Source: Pseudothauera nasutitermitis (GTDB taxonomy: Bacteria; Pseudomonadota; Gammaproteobacteria; Burkholderiales; Rhodocyclaceae). From it: a stretch of DNA of 64,000 nt. The position numbers were made by a program, and so were the translations under genes. The notes beneath the pieces were generated by a model. That model was not told the DNA's origin. It saw only the letters and a program-made list of their open reading frames with translations, and made no database searches. Each line of letters begins with the position of its first letter. Within the stretch, counting starts at the first letter, position 1. The stretch spans positions 558,001 through 622,000 of the forward strand of contig NZ_SSOC01000003.1 in assembly GCF_004801295.1 (NCBI RefSeq), given 5' to 3'. Positions 1 through 8,138 of the stretch are shown in pieces.

Positions 1-454
1 TGCGCGGCGTGTTCAGGCGGGGGACCGGCGCGCCGAAGGGGTTGCCCGCCAGGTAGACGAAGCCGGGCGCGAAGCCGGCGAAGGCGGCGTGGTACTCGTG
101 GCCGGTGTGCAGTTCGATGAGCTGCGCGGCGGAGATGCCCAGATGCTCTGCGAGCGCCTCCAGATCCTGCCCGTCGTAGCGTACCGGCAGTTCGATCAGG
201 CGCCCGGCGGCGTCCAGCCCGCCGCCGCGCAGCAGATCGGCCACCCGCGCGCGGCGCTGCCACAGGGCGGCGGCCAGTTGGCGCGCGGAAACGGCGTGCG
301 GCTGGAATTCGAGCAGGATGGTGCGCGCCGCCGGCACGGCTTCCAGCACGCCGGGCACGGGGTCGTCCCGCAGGGTGTCGAACAGCGCCAGGGTCTCGCG
401 CAGGCCGTCGAGTTCGATCAGCAGCGCGCGGTCGCTGGCGGGCAGAAAGCGCAT
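1..454 (-). CDS. pxpB: 5-oxoprolinase subunit B (PxpB/KipI family), partial at left edge
   Basis: About 151 residues are present; the C-terminus lies beyond the left edge. The N-terminus (MRFLPASDRALLIEL) and the downstream GISAAQLIELHTGHEYHAAFAGFAPGF segment are typical of the PxpB/KipI/allophanate-hydrolase-subunit-1 family. PxpA, PxpB and PxpC together cleave 5-oxoproline to glutamate with ATP in the cytoplasm. The gene follows pxpA with its start at the pxpA stop: the ATG at 454 lies just past the TGA at 459-457, and an in-frame GTG at 460 overlaps that stop, so translation is probably coupled. pxpC is expected just outside the window. The start choice between GTG 460 and ATG 454 is open. 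Confidence 0.88.
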   Translation of the reverse strand, partial: MRFLPASDRALLIELDGLRETLALFDTLRDDPVPGVLEAVPAARTILLEFQPHAVSARQLAAALWQRRARVADLLRGGGLDAAGRLIELPVRYDGQDLEALAEHLGISAAQLIELHTGHEYHAAFAGFAPGFVYLAGNPFGAPVPRLNTPR

Positions 455-456
455 GC

Positions 457-1239
457 TCACGTCCGCTGCATCGGCGCGGCTGCCGAGGCATTCACAAAAG
501 GCCGCAGTTCCACACCCGCGGCCTGCAGGCGTTCGCGCACGTGACGAGCCATGGCCACGGCGTCCGGGCTGTCGCCATGCACGCAGATGGAGTCGGCAGA
601 CAGGCGCACGCGCTTGCCGGAGACGGTTTCGATCTCGCCGGTTTCCACCAGGCGCAGCATGCGCTCGGCGACCTGCGCGGGGTCGTGCAGCACGGCGCCT
701 GGCTCGCGGCGCGACACCAGCGTGCCCGCGTCGGTGTAGGCACGGTCGGCGAAGGCCTCGGCGGCGGTGCGCAGGCCGCGCTCCTGCGCCCATTGCAGGA
801 TGGACGAGCCGGCCAGCCCCATCAGTACCAGGCCGGGGTCGAGCTCCAGGATGGCGCTGATCACGTCGGCGGCCTGCCGCGCATCGTGCACGATGGTGTT
901 GTACAGCGCGCCGTGCGGCTTCACGTACCCCACGTGCGTGCCGGCGGCGGCGGCCAGGCCCTGCAACGCGCCGATCTGGTAGATCACGTCGGCGATCAGT
1001 TCGCGGCTGGTCGGGTCCATGTTGCGCCGGCCGAAGCCGACCAGGTCGCGGTAGCCCACGTGCGCGCCCACGGCCACGCCGTTGGCGGCGGCGCCGCGCA
1101 GCGTCTGCAAGATGCCCACCGGGTCGCCGGCGTGGAAGCCGCAGGCCACGTTGGCGCTGGTGACGATCTCCAGCAGGGCCGCATCGTCGCCCATCGGCCA
1201 GGGGCCGAAGCTCTCGCCCAGGTCACTGTTCAGATCCAT
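457..1239 (-). CDS. pxpA: 5-oxoprolinase subunit A (LamB/YcsF family)
   Basis: 260 residues, the normal family length. The N-terminal [19 protein letters not shown] and the following [12 protein letters not shown] are the LamB/YcsF signature, and [10 protein letters not shown] is the second conserved block. It is the partner of PxpB/PxpC in ATP-dependent opening of 5-oxoproline (pyroglutamate) to L-glutamate. It is the first gene of a leftward operon (pxpA-pxpB) and is divergent from a GntR-family regulator; the 90-bp gap between them holds a near-perfect palindrome (1273-1285) that fits an operator. Family assignment is secure. The TRAP transporter next to the regulator suggests that the substrate, or a related acid, is taken up from outside, but that is inference. 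Confidence 0.93.
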   Translation of the reverse strand: MDLNSDLGESFGPWPMGDDAALLEIVTSANVACGFHAGDPVGILQTLRGAAANGVAVGAHVGYRDLVGFGRRNMDPTSRELIADVIYQIGALQGLAAAAGTHVGYVKPHGALYNTIVHDARQAADVISAILELDPGLVLMGLAGSSILQWAQERGLRTAAEAFADRAYTDAGTLVSRREPGAVLHDPAQVAERMLRLVETGEIETVSGKRVRLSADSICVHGDSPDAVAMARHVRERLQAAGVELRPFVNASAAAPMQRT

Positions 1240-1272
1240 ACCGCTTCCCTATCATTGAAAACGACTACGCGG

Positions 1273-1285
1273 ATTGTTGAGCAAT
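1273..1285. promoter_or_regulatory. Predicted GntR operator, copy 1 (pxpA / gntR intergenic)
   Basis: ATTGTTGAGCAAT is an inverted repeat with one mismatch, and it sits inside the longer dyad GGATTG-N5-CAATCC (1271-1287). It lies between the divergent pxpA and gntR starts. The same motif recurs with perfect symmetry at 2060-2072 in front of the TRAP genes. The GT...AC core agrees with operators of FadR-subfamily GntR regulators. Binding by the adjacent regulator is inferred. Confidence 0.55.
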
Positions 1286-1329
1286 CCGCATGCCAGAAAG
1301 AGCAGATTGAACTTCTTCCCGGAGCCCAC

Positions 1330-2001
1330 ATGCCGCCCCGCCACTTCCCCCACCCCGGTGTCGCGTCCAGCCTGCCCGACAGCGTCGCCGAGGCCATCCG
1401 GCAGAAACTCATCCACGGCGAACTGTGCGCCGGGCAACGGCTTTCCGAGGCGCAGCTGGCCGAGCAGCTGGACGTGTCGCGCAACACCCTGCGCGAGGCC
1501 TTCCGCATCCTCAGCAAGGAGGGCCTGGTGCACCATGCGCCCAACCGCGGCGTGTCGGTGGTGATCCCCAGCATCGCCGACATCATCGACATCTACCGCA
1601 TCCGCCGGCTGATCGAATGCCAGGCACTGGCACAGTCCTGGCCGCGCCACCCGGCGCACAAGCGCATGCGGCAGGCCGTGGAGCAGGCCCGCCAGGCCCG
1701 CGCGGCGGGCGACTGGCTGCAGGTCGGCTCGGCCAACATGGCCTTTCACGGCGCTATCGTCGCGCTGGCCGACAGCGAGCGCCTCTCGGCGATGTTCTCC
1801 GACATCGCCGCCGAACTGCGCCTGGCCTTCGGCCTGCTGAACGATCCGGAATACCTGCATGCGCCCTACGTCGATCAAAACGCCCACCTGTTGCAGCTCT
1901 TCGAGGACGGCCGGATCGCCGAGGCGGCCGTCGAGCTGGAGAATTATCTGGTCCAGTCCGAACGCATGGTGCTGGCGGTATACGCCCGCCGCGTGGAATG
2001 A
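1330..2001 (+). CDS. GntR-family transcriptional regulator with FCD domain (FadR subfamily)
   Basis: 223 residues from the ATG at 1330; an open frame upstream is antisense to pxpA and was not used. An N-terminal winged helix-turn-helix (about residues 15-80; LSEAQLAEQLDVSRNTLREAFRILSKEGLV) is followed by an all-helical FCD ligand-binding domain (about 90-215; NMAFHGAIVALADSERL contains a metal/acid-binding His). FadR-subfamily proteins usually repress transport and catabolic genes for organic acids or amino acids. The gene lies between the 5-oxoprolinase genes (divergent) and the TRAP transporter (same strand, about 260 bp on), and the same palindrome occurs on both sides. A local regulator of 5-oxoproline uptake and use is the likely role; the ligand is not shown. 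Confidence 0.9.
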   Translation: MPPRHFPHPGVASSLPDSVAEAIRQKLIHGELCAGQRLSEAQLAEQLDVSRNTLREAFRILSKEGLVHHAPNRGVSVVIPSIADIIDIYRIRRLIECQALAQSWPRHPAHKRMRQAVEQARQARAAGDWLQVGSANMAFHGAIVALADSERLSAMFSDIAAELRLAFGLLNDPEYLHAPYVDQNAHLLQLFEDGRIAEAAVELENYLVQSERMVLAVYARRVE

Positions 2002-2059
2002 GTCCGGAACACCTTCGGATGCACCATGAAGAGGCACAGCACCCCACAATGGAGCGCGC

Positions 2060-2072
2060 ATTGTTGAACAAT
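2060..2072. promoter_or_regulatory. Predicted GntR operator, copy 2 (upstream of TRAP operon)
   Basis: ATTGTTGAACAAT is a perfect 6+1+6 inverted repeat. It matches the site at 1273-1285 in 12 of 13 positions. It lies 59 bp after the gntR stop and about 190 bp before dctP. The 260-bp gap 2002-2262 is AT-richer than its surroundings and holds a further half-like ATTGTT at about 2126. Control of the transporter by the upstream GntR protein is inferred. Confidence 0.55.
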
Positions 2073-2262
2073 CAATCGGTACAGTAACGACGATACGCCA
2101 TTTTTTGAACTACATCACGGCAAACATTGTTGGTTTACAAGACGGCCAATGTTCTCAAATAATGACTCCCGCGGGCACGTGTATTGCTAACCCATGAACG
2201 AGCCTGTGCTTGCATGGGGTTCTCGCTGAGCGCTTGTTCCTTCACTGCTTCAAGGAGTCAAC

Positions 2263-3246
2263 ATGAAACGTCGTACCTTCCTTGCCGCCACCGTGCTGGC
2301 CGTTGGCGCCAGTGTGGCGTCCAGCGCCTTTGCCCAGACCCGCTGGGATCTGACCTCCGCCTACCCGGCCTTCAACTTCCACTCGCAGAACCTCGCCGAG
2401 TTCGCCAAGGACGTGGATGCGGCCACCAACGGGGCGCTGAAGATCACCGCGCACACCGGGGCCTCGCTGTTCAAGGCGCCGGAGATCAAGCGCGCCGTGC
2501 AGGGCGGCCAGGCCCAGGCCGGCGAGTTCTTCATGGTGAGCTTCCAGAACGAATGGCCGCTGTTCGGCCTGGACGGCCTGCCCTTCCTGGTGTCCAGCTA
2601 CGACGAGGCCTACAAGCTGTACCAGGCGCAGAAGCCCTTTTTGCAGAAGAAGCTGGACCAGCAGGGCATGGTGCTGCTGTACGCGGTGGCCTGGCCGCCG
2701 CAGGGCATCTATACCAAGAAGCCGATCGCCTCGGCGGCCGACCTGAAGGGCATGAAGTGGCGGGTCTACAGCCCGACCACCGCGCGCATCGGCGAACTGC
2801 TGGGCGCCCAGCCCGTCACCGTGCAGGAAGCCGAATTGTCCCAGGCGCTGGCCACCGGCGTCGTCGAAGGGCTGATCACCTCCAGTGCCACCGGCGCCGA
2901 CAACAAGCTGTTCGAACAGCTGCAGTACTACTACAACGTGCAGGCCTGGATTCCCAAGAATGCCGTGGTGGCCAACAAGCGTGCGTTCAACGCGCTGGAC
3001 AAGGTCACCCAGGAGGCCGTGCTGAAGGCCGCCGCCGAGGCCGAGGCGCGCGGCTGGCAGCGTTCGCAGGAAGTGGACGCGCAGTCGATCGCCAAGCTCA
3101 AGGAAGGCGGTATCAAGGTCGAGGCGCCGTCCGAGCAGCTCAAGGCCGATCTGGCCAGGATCGGCGAGACCGTGGTCAAGGAATGGACCGACAAGGCCGG
3201 CGACGAAGGCCGCGCCGTGCTGAAGGCCTACGCGGACGGCAAGTAA
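2263..3246 (+). CDS. TRAP transporter substrate-binding protein (DctP family)
   Basis: 327 residues with an N-terminal export signal (MKRRTFLAATVLAVGASVASSAFAQ; the RR pair followed by TFL could also act as a Tat signal), cleaved near residue 25. The mature part has the DctP fold, including the conserved MKWRVYSPTTARIGELLGAQPVTVQEAELSQAL segment whose Arg normally pairs with the carboxylate of the ligand. It would act in the periplasm, delivering an organic acid to DctQM. A clear AAGGAG ribosome site precedes the ATG. It is the first gene of the dctPQM operon. Ligand: 5-oxoproline or a related acid is suggested only by the neighbouring pxp genes and shared operator. Confidence 0.93.
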   Translation: MKRRTFLAATVLAVGASVASSAFAQTRWDLTSAYPAFNFHSQNLAEFAKDVDAATNGALKITAHTGASLFKAPEIKRAVQGGQAQAGEFFMVSFQNEWPLFGLDGLPFLVSSYDEAYKLYQAQKPFLQKKLDQQGMVLLYAVAWPPQGIYTKKPIASAADLKGMKWRVYSPTTARIGELLGAQPVTVQEAELSQALATGVVEGLITSSATGADNKLFEQLQYYYNVQAWIPKNAVVANKRAFNALDKVTQEAVLKAAAEAEARGWQRSQEVDAQSIAKLKEGGIKVEAPSEQLKADLARIGETVVKEWTDKAGDEGRAVLKAYADGK

Positions 3247-3270
3247 GCCGCGCCGGGCGGATCGCGCCCG

Positions 3271-3303
3271 CCGCATGCCTGCCCGCGAGGGCCTGGCATG
3301 CGG
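3271..3303 (+). promoter_or_regulatory. Intercistronic hairpin between dctP and dctQ
   Basis: CCGCATGCC (3271-3279) pairs exactly with GGCATGCGG (3295-3303) across a 15-nt GC-rich loop in the 137-bp dctP-dctQ gap. There is no U-run directly after it. Such structures commonly protect the upstream mRNA, so that the binding protein is made in excess over the membrane subunits; that role is inferred here. Confidence 0.4.
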
Positions 3304-3383
3304 GCGGGGCGGTTCCGCCGATACACCCGGATTCCCCGTTTTCCATTTTTCCGTCCTGATCCTTCCCCGAGGGAGCGCAGACC

Positions 3384-3890
3384 ATGCGTAATTTTCTCGA
3401 CGGCCTGTACGCCAGCTGCGCCTGGCTGGCGGGCCTGTCCATGATCGGCGTGCTGGCCATGGTGCTGCTGAGCATCGTCAGCCGCCAGATGGGTTTTTCC
3501 GCCCCCGGGGTGGATGCCTATGCCGGCTATGCGATGGCCGGCGCCGGCTTCTTCGCCCTGGCCGCCACACTGCAAAGAAACGAGCACATCCGCGTCACGC
3601 TGGTGCTGGGCATGCTCAAGGGCAAGGCCCACAAGGCACTGGACGTCGCTGCCCTGCTGATCGCTACCCTGCTGTCGGCCTTCCTGGCCTTCTATTCCGC
3701 CCGGCTGGTCTGGCAGTCCTGGCTGTACGAGGACATCTCCGTGGGCATCGACGCCACGCCGCTGTGGATTCCGCAGATTCCCATGGCCATCGGCACGGCG
3801 GTGTTCTGTATCGCCTTCGTGGACAGGCTGCTCGTCACCCTGTTGACCAGGCACGAACCCGCCCACCGGGAGATCGGCCATCATGAATGA
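3384..3890 (+). CDS. TRAP transporter small permease (DctQ family)
   Basis: 168 residues with four predicted membrane helices (about 10-35, 45-65, 88-110 and 128-150) and the typical DctQ layout MRNFLDGLYASCAWLAGLSMIGVLAMVLLSIVSRQ. It forms the small integral membrane subunit that couples to DctM in the inner membrane. The end overlaps the dctM start by 8 bp (3883-3890), indicating translational coupling. It lies downstream of the substrate-binding protein after a hairpin-bearing gap. Confidence 0.9.
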   Translation: MRNFLDGLYASCAWLAGLSMIGVLAMVLLSIVSRQMGFSAPGVDAYAGYAMAGAGFFALAATLQRNEHIRVTLVLGMLKGKAHKALDVAALLIATLLSAFLAFYSARLVWQSWLYEDISVGIDATPLWIPQIPMAIGTAVFCIAFVDRLLVTLLTRHEPAHREIGHHE

Positions 3891-5178
3891 AGTGATCGTC
3901 AGCATCACGCTGGTCGCCGTGCTGTTCGCACTGCTGGCCGGCAGCGTGTGGGTGGGCCTGACGCTGTGCGGGGTCGCGCTGTTCGGCATGGAGCTGTTCT
4001 CCGCCCGCCCGGCCGGCGACGCCATGGCGATGACCATCTGGGGCTCGGCGAGCGGCTGGACGCTCACCGCGCTGCCGCTGTTCGTGTGGATGGGCGAGAT
4101 CCTCTACCGCACCAATCTGTCCGAGAACATGTTCCGCGGCCTGTCGCCCTGGGTGAACGCGCTGCCCGGCCGCCTGCTGCACACCAACGTGATCGGCTGC
4201 ACCATCTTCGCCTCGGTATCCGGTTCGTCCGCGGCCACCTGCGCCACGGTGGGCAAGATGAACATCCCGGAACTGCGCAAGCGCGGCTATCCGGAGGCGC
4301 AGATCATCGGCTCGCTGGGCGGTCCGGCCACCCTGGGCCTGCTGATTCCGCCGTCGATCATCCTGATCGTCTACGGCGTGGCGGCGGAAACCTCCATCGC
4401 CAAGCTGTTCATGGCCGGGGTGCTGCCGGGCCTGATGCTGGCTGCGCTGTTCTCCGGCTGGCTGATGGTGTGGGCGCTGCTCAATCCGGACCAGGTGCCC
4501 AAGGCCGACGCCGAACACAGCCTGAAGTGGAAGCTGTACGAATCGCGCCACCTGATTCCGGTGGTGCTGCTGATCGCCAGCGTGGTGGCGAGCATCTACA
4601 CCGGCATCGCCACGGCCACCGAGGCCGCCGCGATCGGCGTGGTGGGCGCCTTCATCCTGTCCGCCGCGCAGGGCGCGCTGACCTGGGCGACCTTCAAGGA
4701 ATCGCTGCTGGGCGCCACGCGGCTGTACTGCATGATCTCGCTGATCCTGTGCGGCGCCGCGTTCATGACCCTGTCGATGGGCTACATCGGCCTGCCGCGC
4801 CAGCTGGCGGAATTCGTCGGCAGCCTGAACCTGTCGCCGGCCATGCTGATCCTGGCGCTGGGCGTGTTCTACATCCTGATCGGCTGCTTCCTCGACGGCA
4901 TCTCGGTGATCGTGCTGACCATGGGCGTGGTGCTGCCCATCATCAAGGCCGCCGGCATCGATCCGATCTGGTTCGGCATCTTCCTGGTGATCACCGTGGA
5001 AACCGCGCAGATCACCCCGCCGGTGGGCTTCAACCTGTTCGTGCTGCAGAGCATGACCGGCAAGCAGATCACCTACATCGCCCGCGTGTGCGCCCCCTAC
5101 TTCTTCCTGATGGTGGCCGCGCTGGTGATCCTGTGGCTCTTCCCGGAAGTGGCGACCTGGCTGCCGTCGAACATGTAG
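3883..5178 (+). CDS. TRAP transporter large permease (DctM family)
   Basis: 431 residues and strongly hydrophobic, with about 12 membrane segments. Family hallmarks include SGSSAATCATVGKMNIPELRKRGYP, GGPATLGLLIPPSIILIVYGVAAETSIAKLFMAGVLPG, and near the end TVETAQITPPVGFNLFVLQ. It is the ion-coupled transport subunit of the tripartite ATP-independent periplasmic transporter, driven by a sodium or proton gradient. It starts inside the 3' end of dctQ and ends 24 bp before a strong terminator. Confidence 0.95.
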   Translation: MNEVIVSITLVAVLFALLAGSVWVGLTLCGVALFGMELFSARPAGDAMAMTIWGSASGWTLTALPLFVWMGEILYRTNLSENMFRGLSPWVNALPGRLLHTNVIGCTIFASVSGSSAATCATVGKMNIPELRKRGYPEAQIIGSLGGPATLGLLIPPSIILIVYGVAAETSIAKLFMAGVLPGLMLAALFSGWLMVWALLNPDQVPKADAEHSLKWKLYESRHLIPVVLLIASVVASIYTGIATATEAAAIGVVGAFILSAAQGALTWATFKESLLGATRLYCMISLILCGAAFMTLSMGYIGLPRQLAEFVGSLNLSPAMLILALGVFYILIGCFLDGISVIVLTMGVVLPIIKAAGIDPIWFGIFLVITVETAQITPPVGFNLFVLQSMTGKQITYIARVCAPYFFLMVAALVILWLFPEVATWLPSNM

Positions 5179-5202
5179 GCACACAGCGCGCCGCCGCCAG
5201 CA

Positions 5203-5232
5203 AAAAGGGCAACCCGACCGGGTTGCCCTTTT
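5203..5232. terminator. Rho-independent terminator after dctM (also facing the tRNA gene)
   Basis: AAAAGGGCAACCCG (5203-5216) pairs with CGGGTTGCCCTTTT (5219-5232). The stem has an A-run on the left and a T-run on the right, so it can work in both directions: for the rightward TRAP operon and for the leftward tRNA-Thr gene. Confidence 0.85.
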
Positions 5233-5241
5233 CACTTCGAC

Positions 5242-5317
5242 TGGTGCCGGCAAGAGGAGTCGAACCCCCGACCTTCGCATTACGAATGCGCTGCTCTACC
5301 AACTGAGCTATGCCGGC
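5242..5317 (-). tRNA. tRNA-Thr (anticodon CGT)
   Basis: Read on the minus strand it gives a 76-nt cloverleaf. The acceptor stem is GCCGGCA/TGCCGGC with an encoded CCA (5244-5242). The D arm is GCTC...GAGC, and the anticodon stem GCGCA/TGCG(A) closes a TTCGTAA loop with CGT at 5284-5282. The T arm contains GGTTCGACTCC. It decodes ACG. No integrase or att repeat is seen beside it. Confidence 0.97.
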
Positions 5318-5355
5318 CTGCCGCCACGGGCGCGGGCCCTCGGCGAAGGGCTGCG

Positions 5356-5384
5356 ACTATAACGGATCGCGCCGGAATCTTCAA
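5356..5384 (-). promoter_or_regulatory. Sigma-70 promoter of tRNA-Thr
   Basis: On the minus strand, TTGAAG (5384-5379) and TATAGT (5361-5356) are separated by 17 bp. They lie 38 bp upstream of the mature tRNA 5' end. The -35 box overlaps the last codons of the LysR gene that ends at 5381. Confidence 0.6.
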
Positions 5385-6289
5385 TCGCCCCCGGCTGCCG
5401 TCCAGTAGCCCGGTTGGCCGTAGGTATCGCGGAAATGGTCGACCAGCAGGCGCACGCGCAGGGCCAGGTGGCGGCGCTGTGGAAACACCGCGTAAATGCC
5501 CAGCGGCGCGGCGGCCCAGCGCTCCAGCACCGGCACCAGACGGCCGGCGCGCAGGTCCTCGCCGACTTCCCACAAGGAGCGCCAGGCCAGCCCCAGGCCG
5601 GCCAAGGTCCAGTCGCGCAGCACCGCGCCGTCGTTGCATTCCAGATTGCCGGCCACGCGCAGCAGACGCGCAGTGCCGTCCTCGCCGATGAACTGCCAGC
5701 CGCGCTGCTGGGCCAGGCTCAGGCAGTTGTGCGCGAGCAGGTCGTCGGGGGTCTGCGGCGTGCCGTGGCGCGCCAGATAGTCGCGGCTGGCGACCACCAC
5801 GCGGCGGTTTTCCGCCAGGCGCACCGAGACCAGGCTGGAGTCCGGCAGATCACCGATGCGGATCGCACAGTCGAAGCCTTCGTTGAGCAGATCCACCATG
5901 CGGTCGGACAACTCCAGCGTGCAACTCACCTCCGGGTTGTCGCGCAGAAACCCCATCACCAGTGGTGCCACGTGCCGGCGCCCGAAACCCGCCGGCGCGG
6001 TGAGGCGCAGGTGCCCGCTGGGCTTGACGCCGCCTAGGCTGACCGAGGCCTCGGCATTGGCCAGTTCGTTGAGGATGCGCTGGCAGTCCTCCAGGAAGGC
6101 GCTGCCCTCGAAGGTCAGCGTGATGCGCCGGGTGGTGCGCAGCAGCAGCTTCACCCCCAGGCGCGCCTCCAGCGCATCGAGCCGGCGGCCGATCACCGCC
6201 GGGGTCAGCCCGGCCTCCCGTGCAGCAGCGGACAGGGAGCCGCGCGTGGCGACGCTGACGAAGCTCTCGATCTGCTTGAGATGGTCCAT
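5381..6289 (-). CDS. LysR-family transcriptional regulator
   Basis: 302 residues. The N-terminal winged helix (about 1-60: LKQIESFVSVATRGSLSAAAREAGLTPAVIGRRLDALEARLGVKLLLRTTRRITLT) is followed by a LysR substrate-binding domain (about 90-290). It resembles the YafC/DsdC-like CrgA group of LysR proteins. It is divergent from malate synthase A over an AT-rich 216-bp gap. LysR genes often control the divergent neighbour, so a role in aceB expression is possible but not shown. Confidence 0.9.
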   Translation of the reverse strand: MDHLKQIESFVSVATRGSLSAAAREAGLTPAVIGRRLDALEARLGVKLLLRTTRRITLTFEGSAFLEDCQRILNELANAEASVSLGGVKPSGHLRLTAPAGFGRRHVAPLVMGFLRDNPEVSCTLELSDRMVDLLNEGFDCAIRIGDLPDSSLVSVRLAENRRVVVASRDYLARHGTPQTPDDLLAHNCLSLAQQRGWQFIGEDGTARLLRVAGNLECNDGAVLRDWTLAGLGLAWRSLWEVGEDLRAGRLVPVLERWAAAPLGIYAVFPQRRHLALRVRLLVDHFRDTYGQPGYWTAAGGD

Positions 6290-6505
6290 TTTTTAATAAA
6301 AGTAAAAGATCAATTGATTTCACCTTATCTTCTATTTTGTTTTGTAGCGCAATAGACTCGATACAAACCCATGCCGGGTGGAGGAGACTCCGGCCGAAGG
6401 CCCGCACGCATCCAGACGGGAACATCCCGCACGCGGCGGCAGGCCGGCCCCGGCGCCCGCTTCACGAACCGCCTTTTCGGAAATCGCTCGTATACAGGAG
6501 TTGTC
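6290..6505. promoter_or_regulatory. Divergent lysR / aceB control region
   Basis: The part next to lysR (about 6290-6370) is markedly AT-rich for this genome (runs such as TTTTTTAATAAAAGTAAAA). It contains a possible rightward promoter, TTGTTT (6337-6342)-17 bp-GATACA (6360-6365). The part nearer aceB is GC-rich and ends with the ribosome site AGGAG at 6496-6500. No exact operator was identified. Confidence 0.35.
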
Positions 6506-8104
6506 ATGAGTCTCGACCTGCCCCAGGGCATGCAGATCAACGCCCCGCTGCACCCGCGTTTCGAACAGATTCTCAGCCGTGAGGCGCTGGAACTCGTGGC
6601 CAAGCTGCACCGCGCCTTCGAACCGCGCCGCCAGGAACTGCTGAAGGCCCGCGTGGCCCGCCAGGCACGCATCGACGCCGGCGAACTGCCCGGTTTCCTG
6701 CCCGAGACCAAGGCCATCCGCGAAGGCGACTGGAAGGTCGCGCCGCTGCCCAAGGCGCTGGAATGCCGCCGCGTGGAAATCACCGGGCCGGTGGAACGCA
6801 AGATGATCATCAACGCGTTCAACTCCGGCGCGGATTCCTACATGACCGACTTCGAGGATTCCAACAGTCCCAACTGGTACAACCAGATCCAGGGCCAGGT
6901 GAATCTCTTCGACGCCATCCGCCGCCGGATCGACTTCACCGCCGAGAACGGCAAGGAATACAAGCTCAACGACAAGATCGCCACCCTGCAGGTGCGCCCG
7001 CGCGGCTGGCACCTGGACGAGAAGCACGTGCTGGTGGACGGCGCGCGCGTGTCCGGCGGCATCTTCGACTTCGCGCTGTTCTTCTTCCACAACGCCAGGG
7101 AGCAGATCGCCCGCGGCGCCGGCCCGTTCTTCTACCTGCCGAAGATGGAAAGCCATCTGGAAGCCCGCCTGTGGAACGACCTCTTCGTGATGGCGCAGGA
7201 CGCGCTGGGCATCCCGCAAGGCACCATCAAGGCCACCGTGCTGGTGGAGACCATCCTCGCCACCTTCGAGATGGAAGAAATCCTCTTCGAGCTGCGCGAG
7301 CACTCCGCCGGGCTGAACGCCGGGCGCTGGGACTACATCTTCTCCTGCATCAAGAAGTTCAAGAAGAACAAGGATTTTTGCCTGGCCAACCGTGGCGCGA
7401 TCACCATGGAAGTGCCCTTCATGCGTTCCTATGCGCTGGCCCTGGTGCAGGCCTGCCACAAGCGCGGCGCCCCCGCGATGGGCGGCATGAGCGCGCTGAT
7501 CCCCATCAAGAACGACCCGGTGGCCAACGAAAAGGCCCTGGCCGGCATCCGCCACGACAAGACGCGCGACGCCAACGACGGCTACGACGGCGGCTGGGTG
7601 GCCCACCCTGGGCTGGTGCCCATCGCCATGGAGGAGTTCGTCAAGGTGCTGGGCGACAAGCCCAACCAGTGGGGCAAGCGGGTGGAAGGCAGCTACGGCC
7701 CCAAGGACTGGCTGAACTTCCAGCCCGAGCAGCCGATCACCGAGGCCGGCGTGCGCAACAACATCAACGTGGGCATCCACTACCTCGGGTCATGGTTCGC
7801 CGGCAACGGCTGCGTGCCCATCCACAACCTAATGGAAGACGCCGCCACCGCGGAAATCTCCCGCTCGCAGATCTGGCAGTGGGTGGTCAGCCCCAAGGGC
7901 AAGCTCGACGACGGCCGCAAGGTCACCGCCGAGATGGTGCGCGCGCTGATCCCCGAGGAGCTCGCCAAGGTCAAGGCCGTGGTGAGCGCGCAGGGTGAAG
8001 CCACCGCCACCTACGATCAGGCAGCGAAGATCTTCGAAGAGATGTCGCTGTCCGACAACTTCCCCGAGTTCCTCACCCTGCCGCTGTACGAGGCGATGGA
8101 CTGA
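6506..8104 (+). CDS. aceB: Malate synthase A
   Basis: 532 residues from the ATG at 6506, preceded by AGGAG at a good distance; a longer open frame starting at 6371 has no ribosome site. The sequence matches malate synthase A throughout: FNSGADSYMTDFEDSNSPNW, the catalytic-region block LQVRPRGWHLDEKHV, LVETILATFEMEEILFELREHSAGLNAGRWDYIFS, and the C-terminal ISRSQIWQWV. It condenses glyoxylate with acetyl-CoA to malate in the glyoxylate shunt, allowing growth on acetate or fatty acids. No isocitrate lyase is in the window. It stands alone, convergent with the PHB-depolymerase gene. Confidence 0.97.
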   Translation: MSLDLPQGMQINAPLHPRFEQILSREALELVAKLHRAFEPRRQELLKARVARQARIDAGELPGFLPETKAIREGDWKVAPLPKALECRRVEITGPVERKMIINAFNSGADSYMTDFEDSNSPNWYNQIQGQVNLFDAIRRRIDFTAENGKEYKLNDKIATLQVRPRGWHLDEKHVLVDGARVSGGIFDFALFFFHNAREQIARGAGPFFYLPKMESHLEARLWNDLFVMAQDALGIPQGTIKATVLVETILATFEMEEILFELREHSAGLNAGRWDYIFSCIKKFKKNKDFCLANRGAITMEVPFMRSYALALVQACHKRGAPAMGGMSALIPIKNDPVANEKALAGIRHDKTRDANDGYDGGWVAHPGLVPIAMEEFVKVLGDKPNQWGKRVEGSYGPKDWLNFQPEQPITEAGVRNNINVGIHYLGSWFAGNGCVPIHNLMEDAATAEISRSQIWQWVVSPKGKLDDGRKVTAEMVRALIPEELAKVKAVVSAQGEATATYDQAAKIFEEMSLSDNFPEFLTLPLYEAMD

Positions 8105-8138
8105 CGACCACCCCCGCCCCGGCACTCCTCGCCCGTGC

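Noticed and set aside
541..1329. A plus-strand upstream extension of the gntR frame
   Set aside because: It runs antisense through pxpA. The GntR fold starts after the ATG at 1330, and the operator-like palindrome would fall inside the extension.
5242..5317. The tRNA-Thr gene as an attachment site of a genomic island
   Set aside because: I found no repeat of its 3' end nearby and no integrase; both flanks are ordinary genes.
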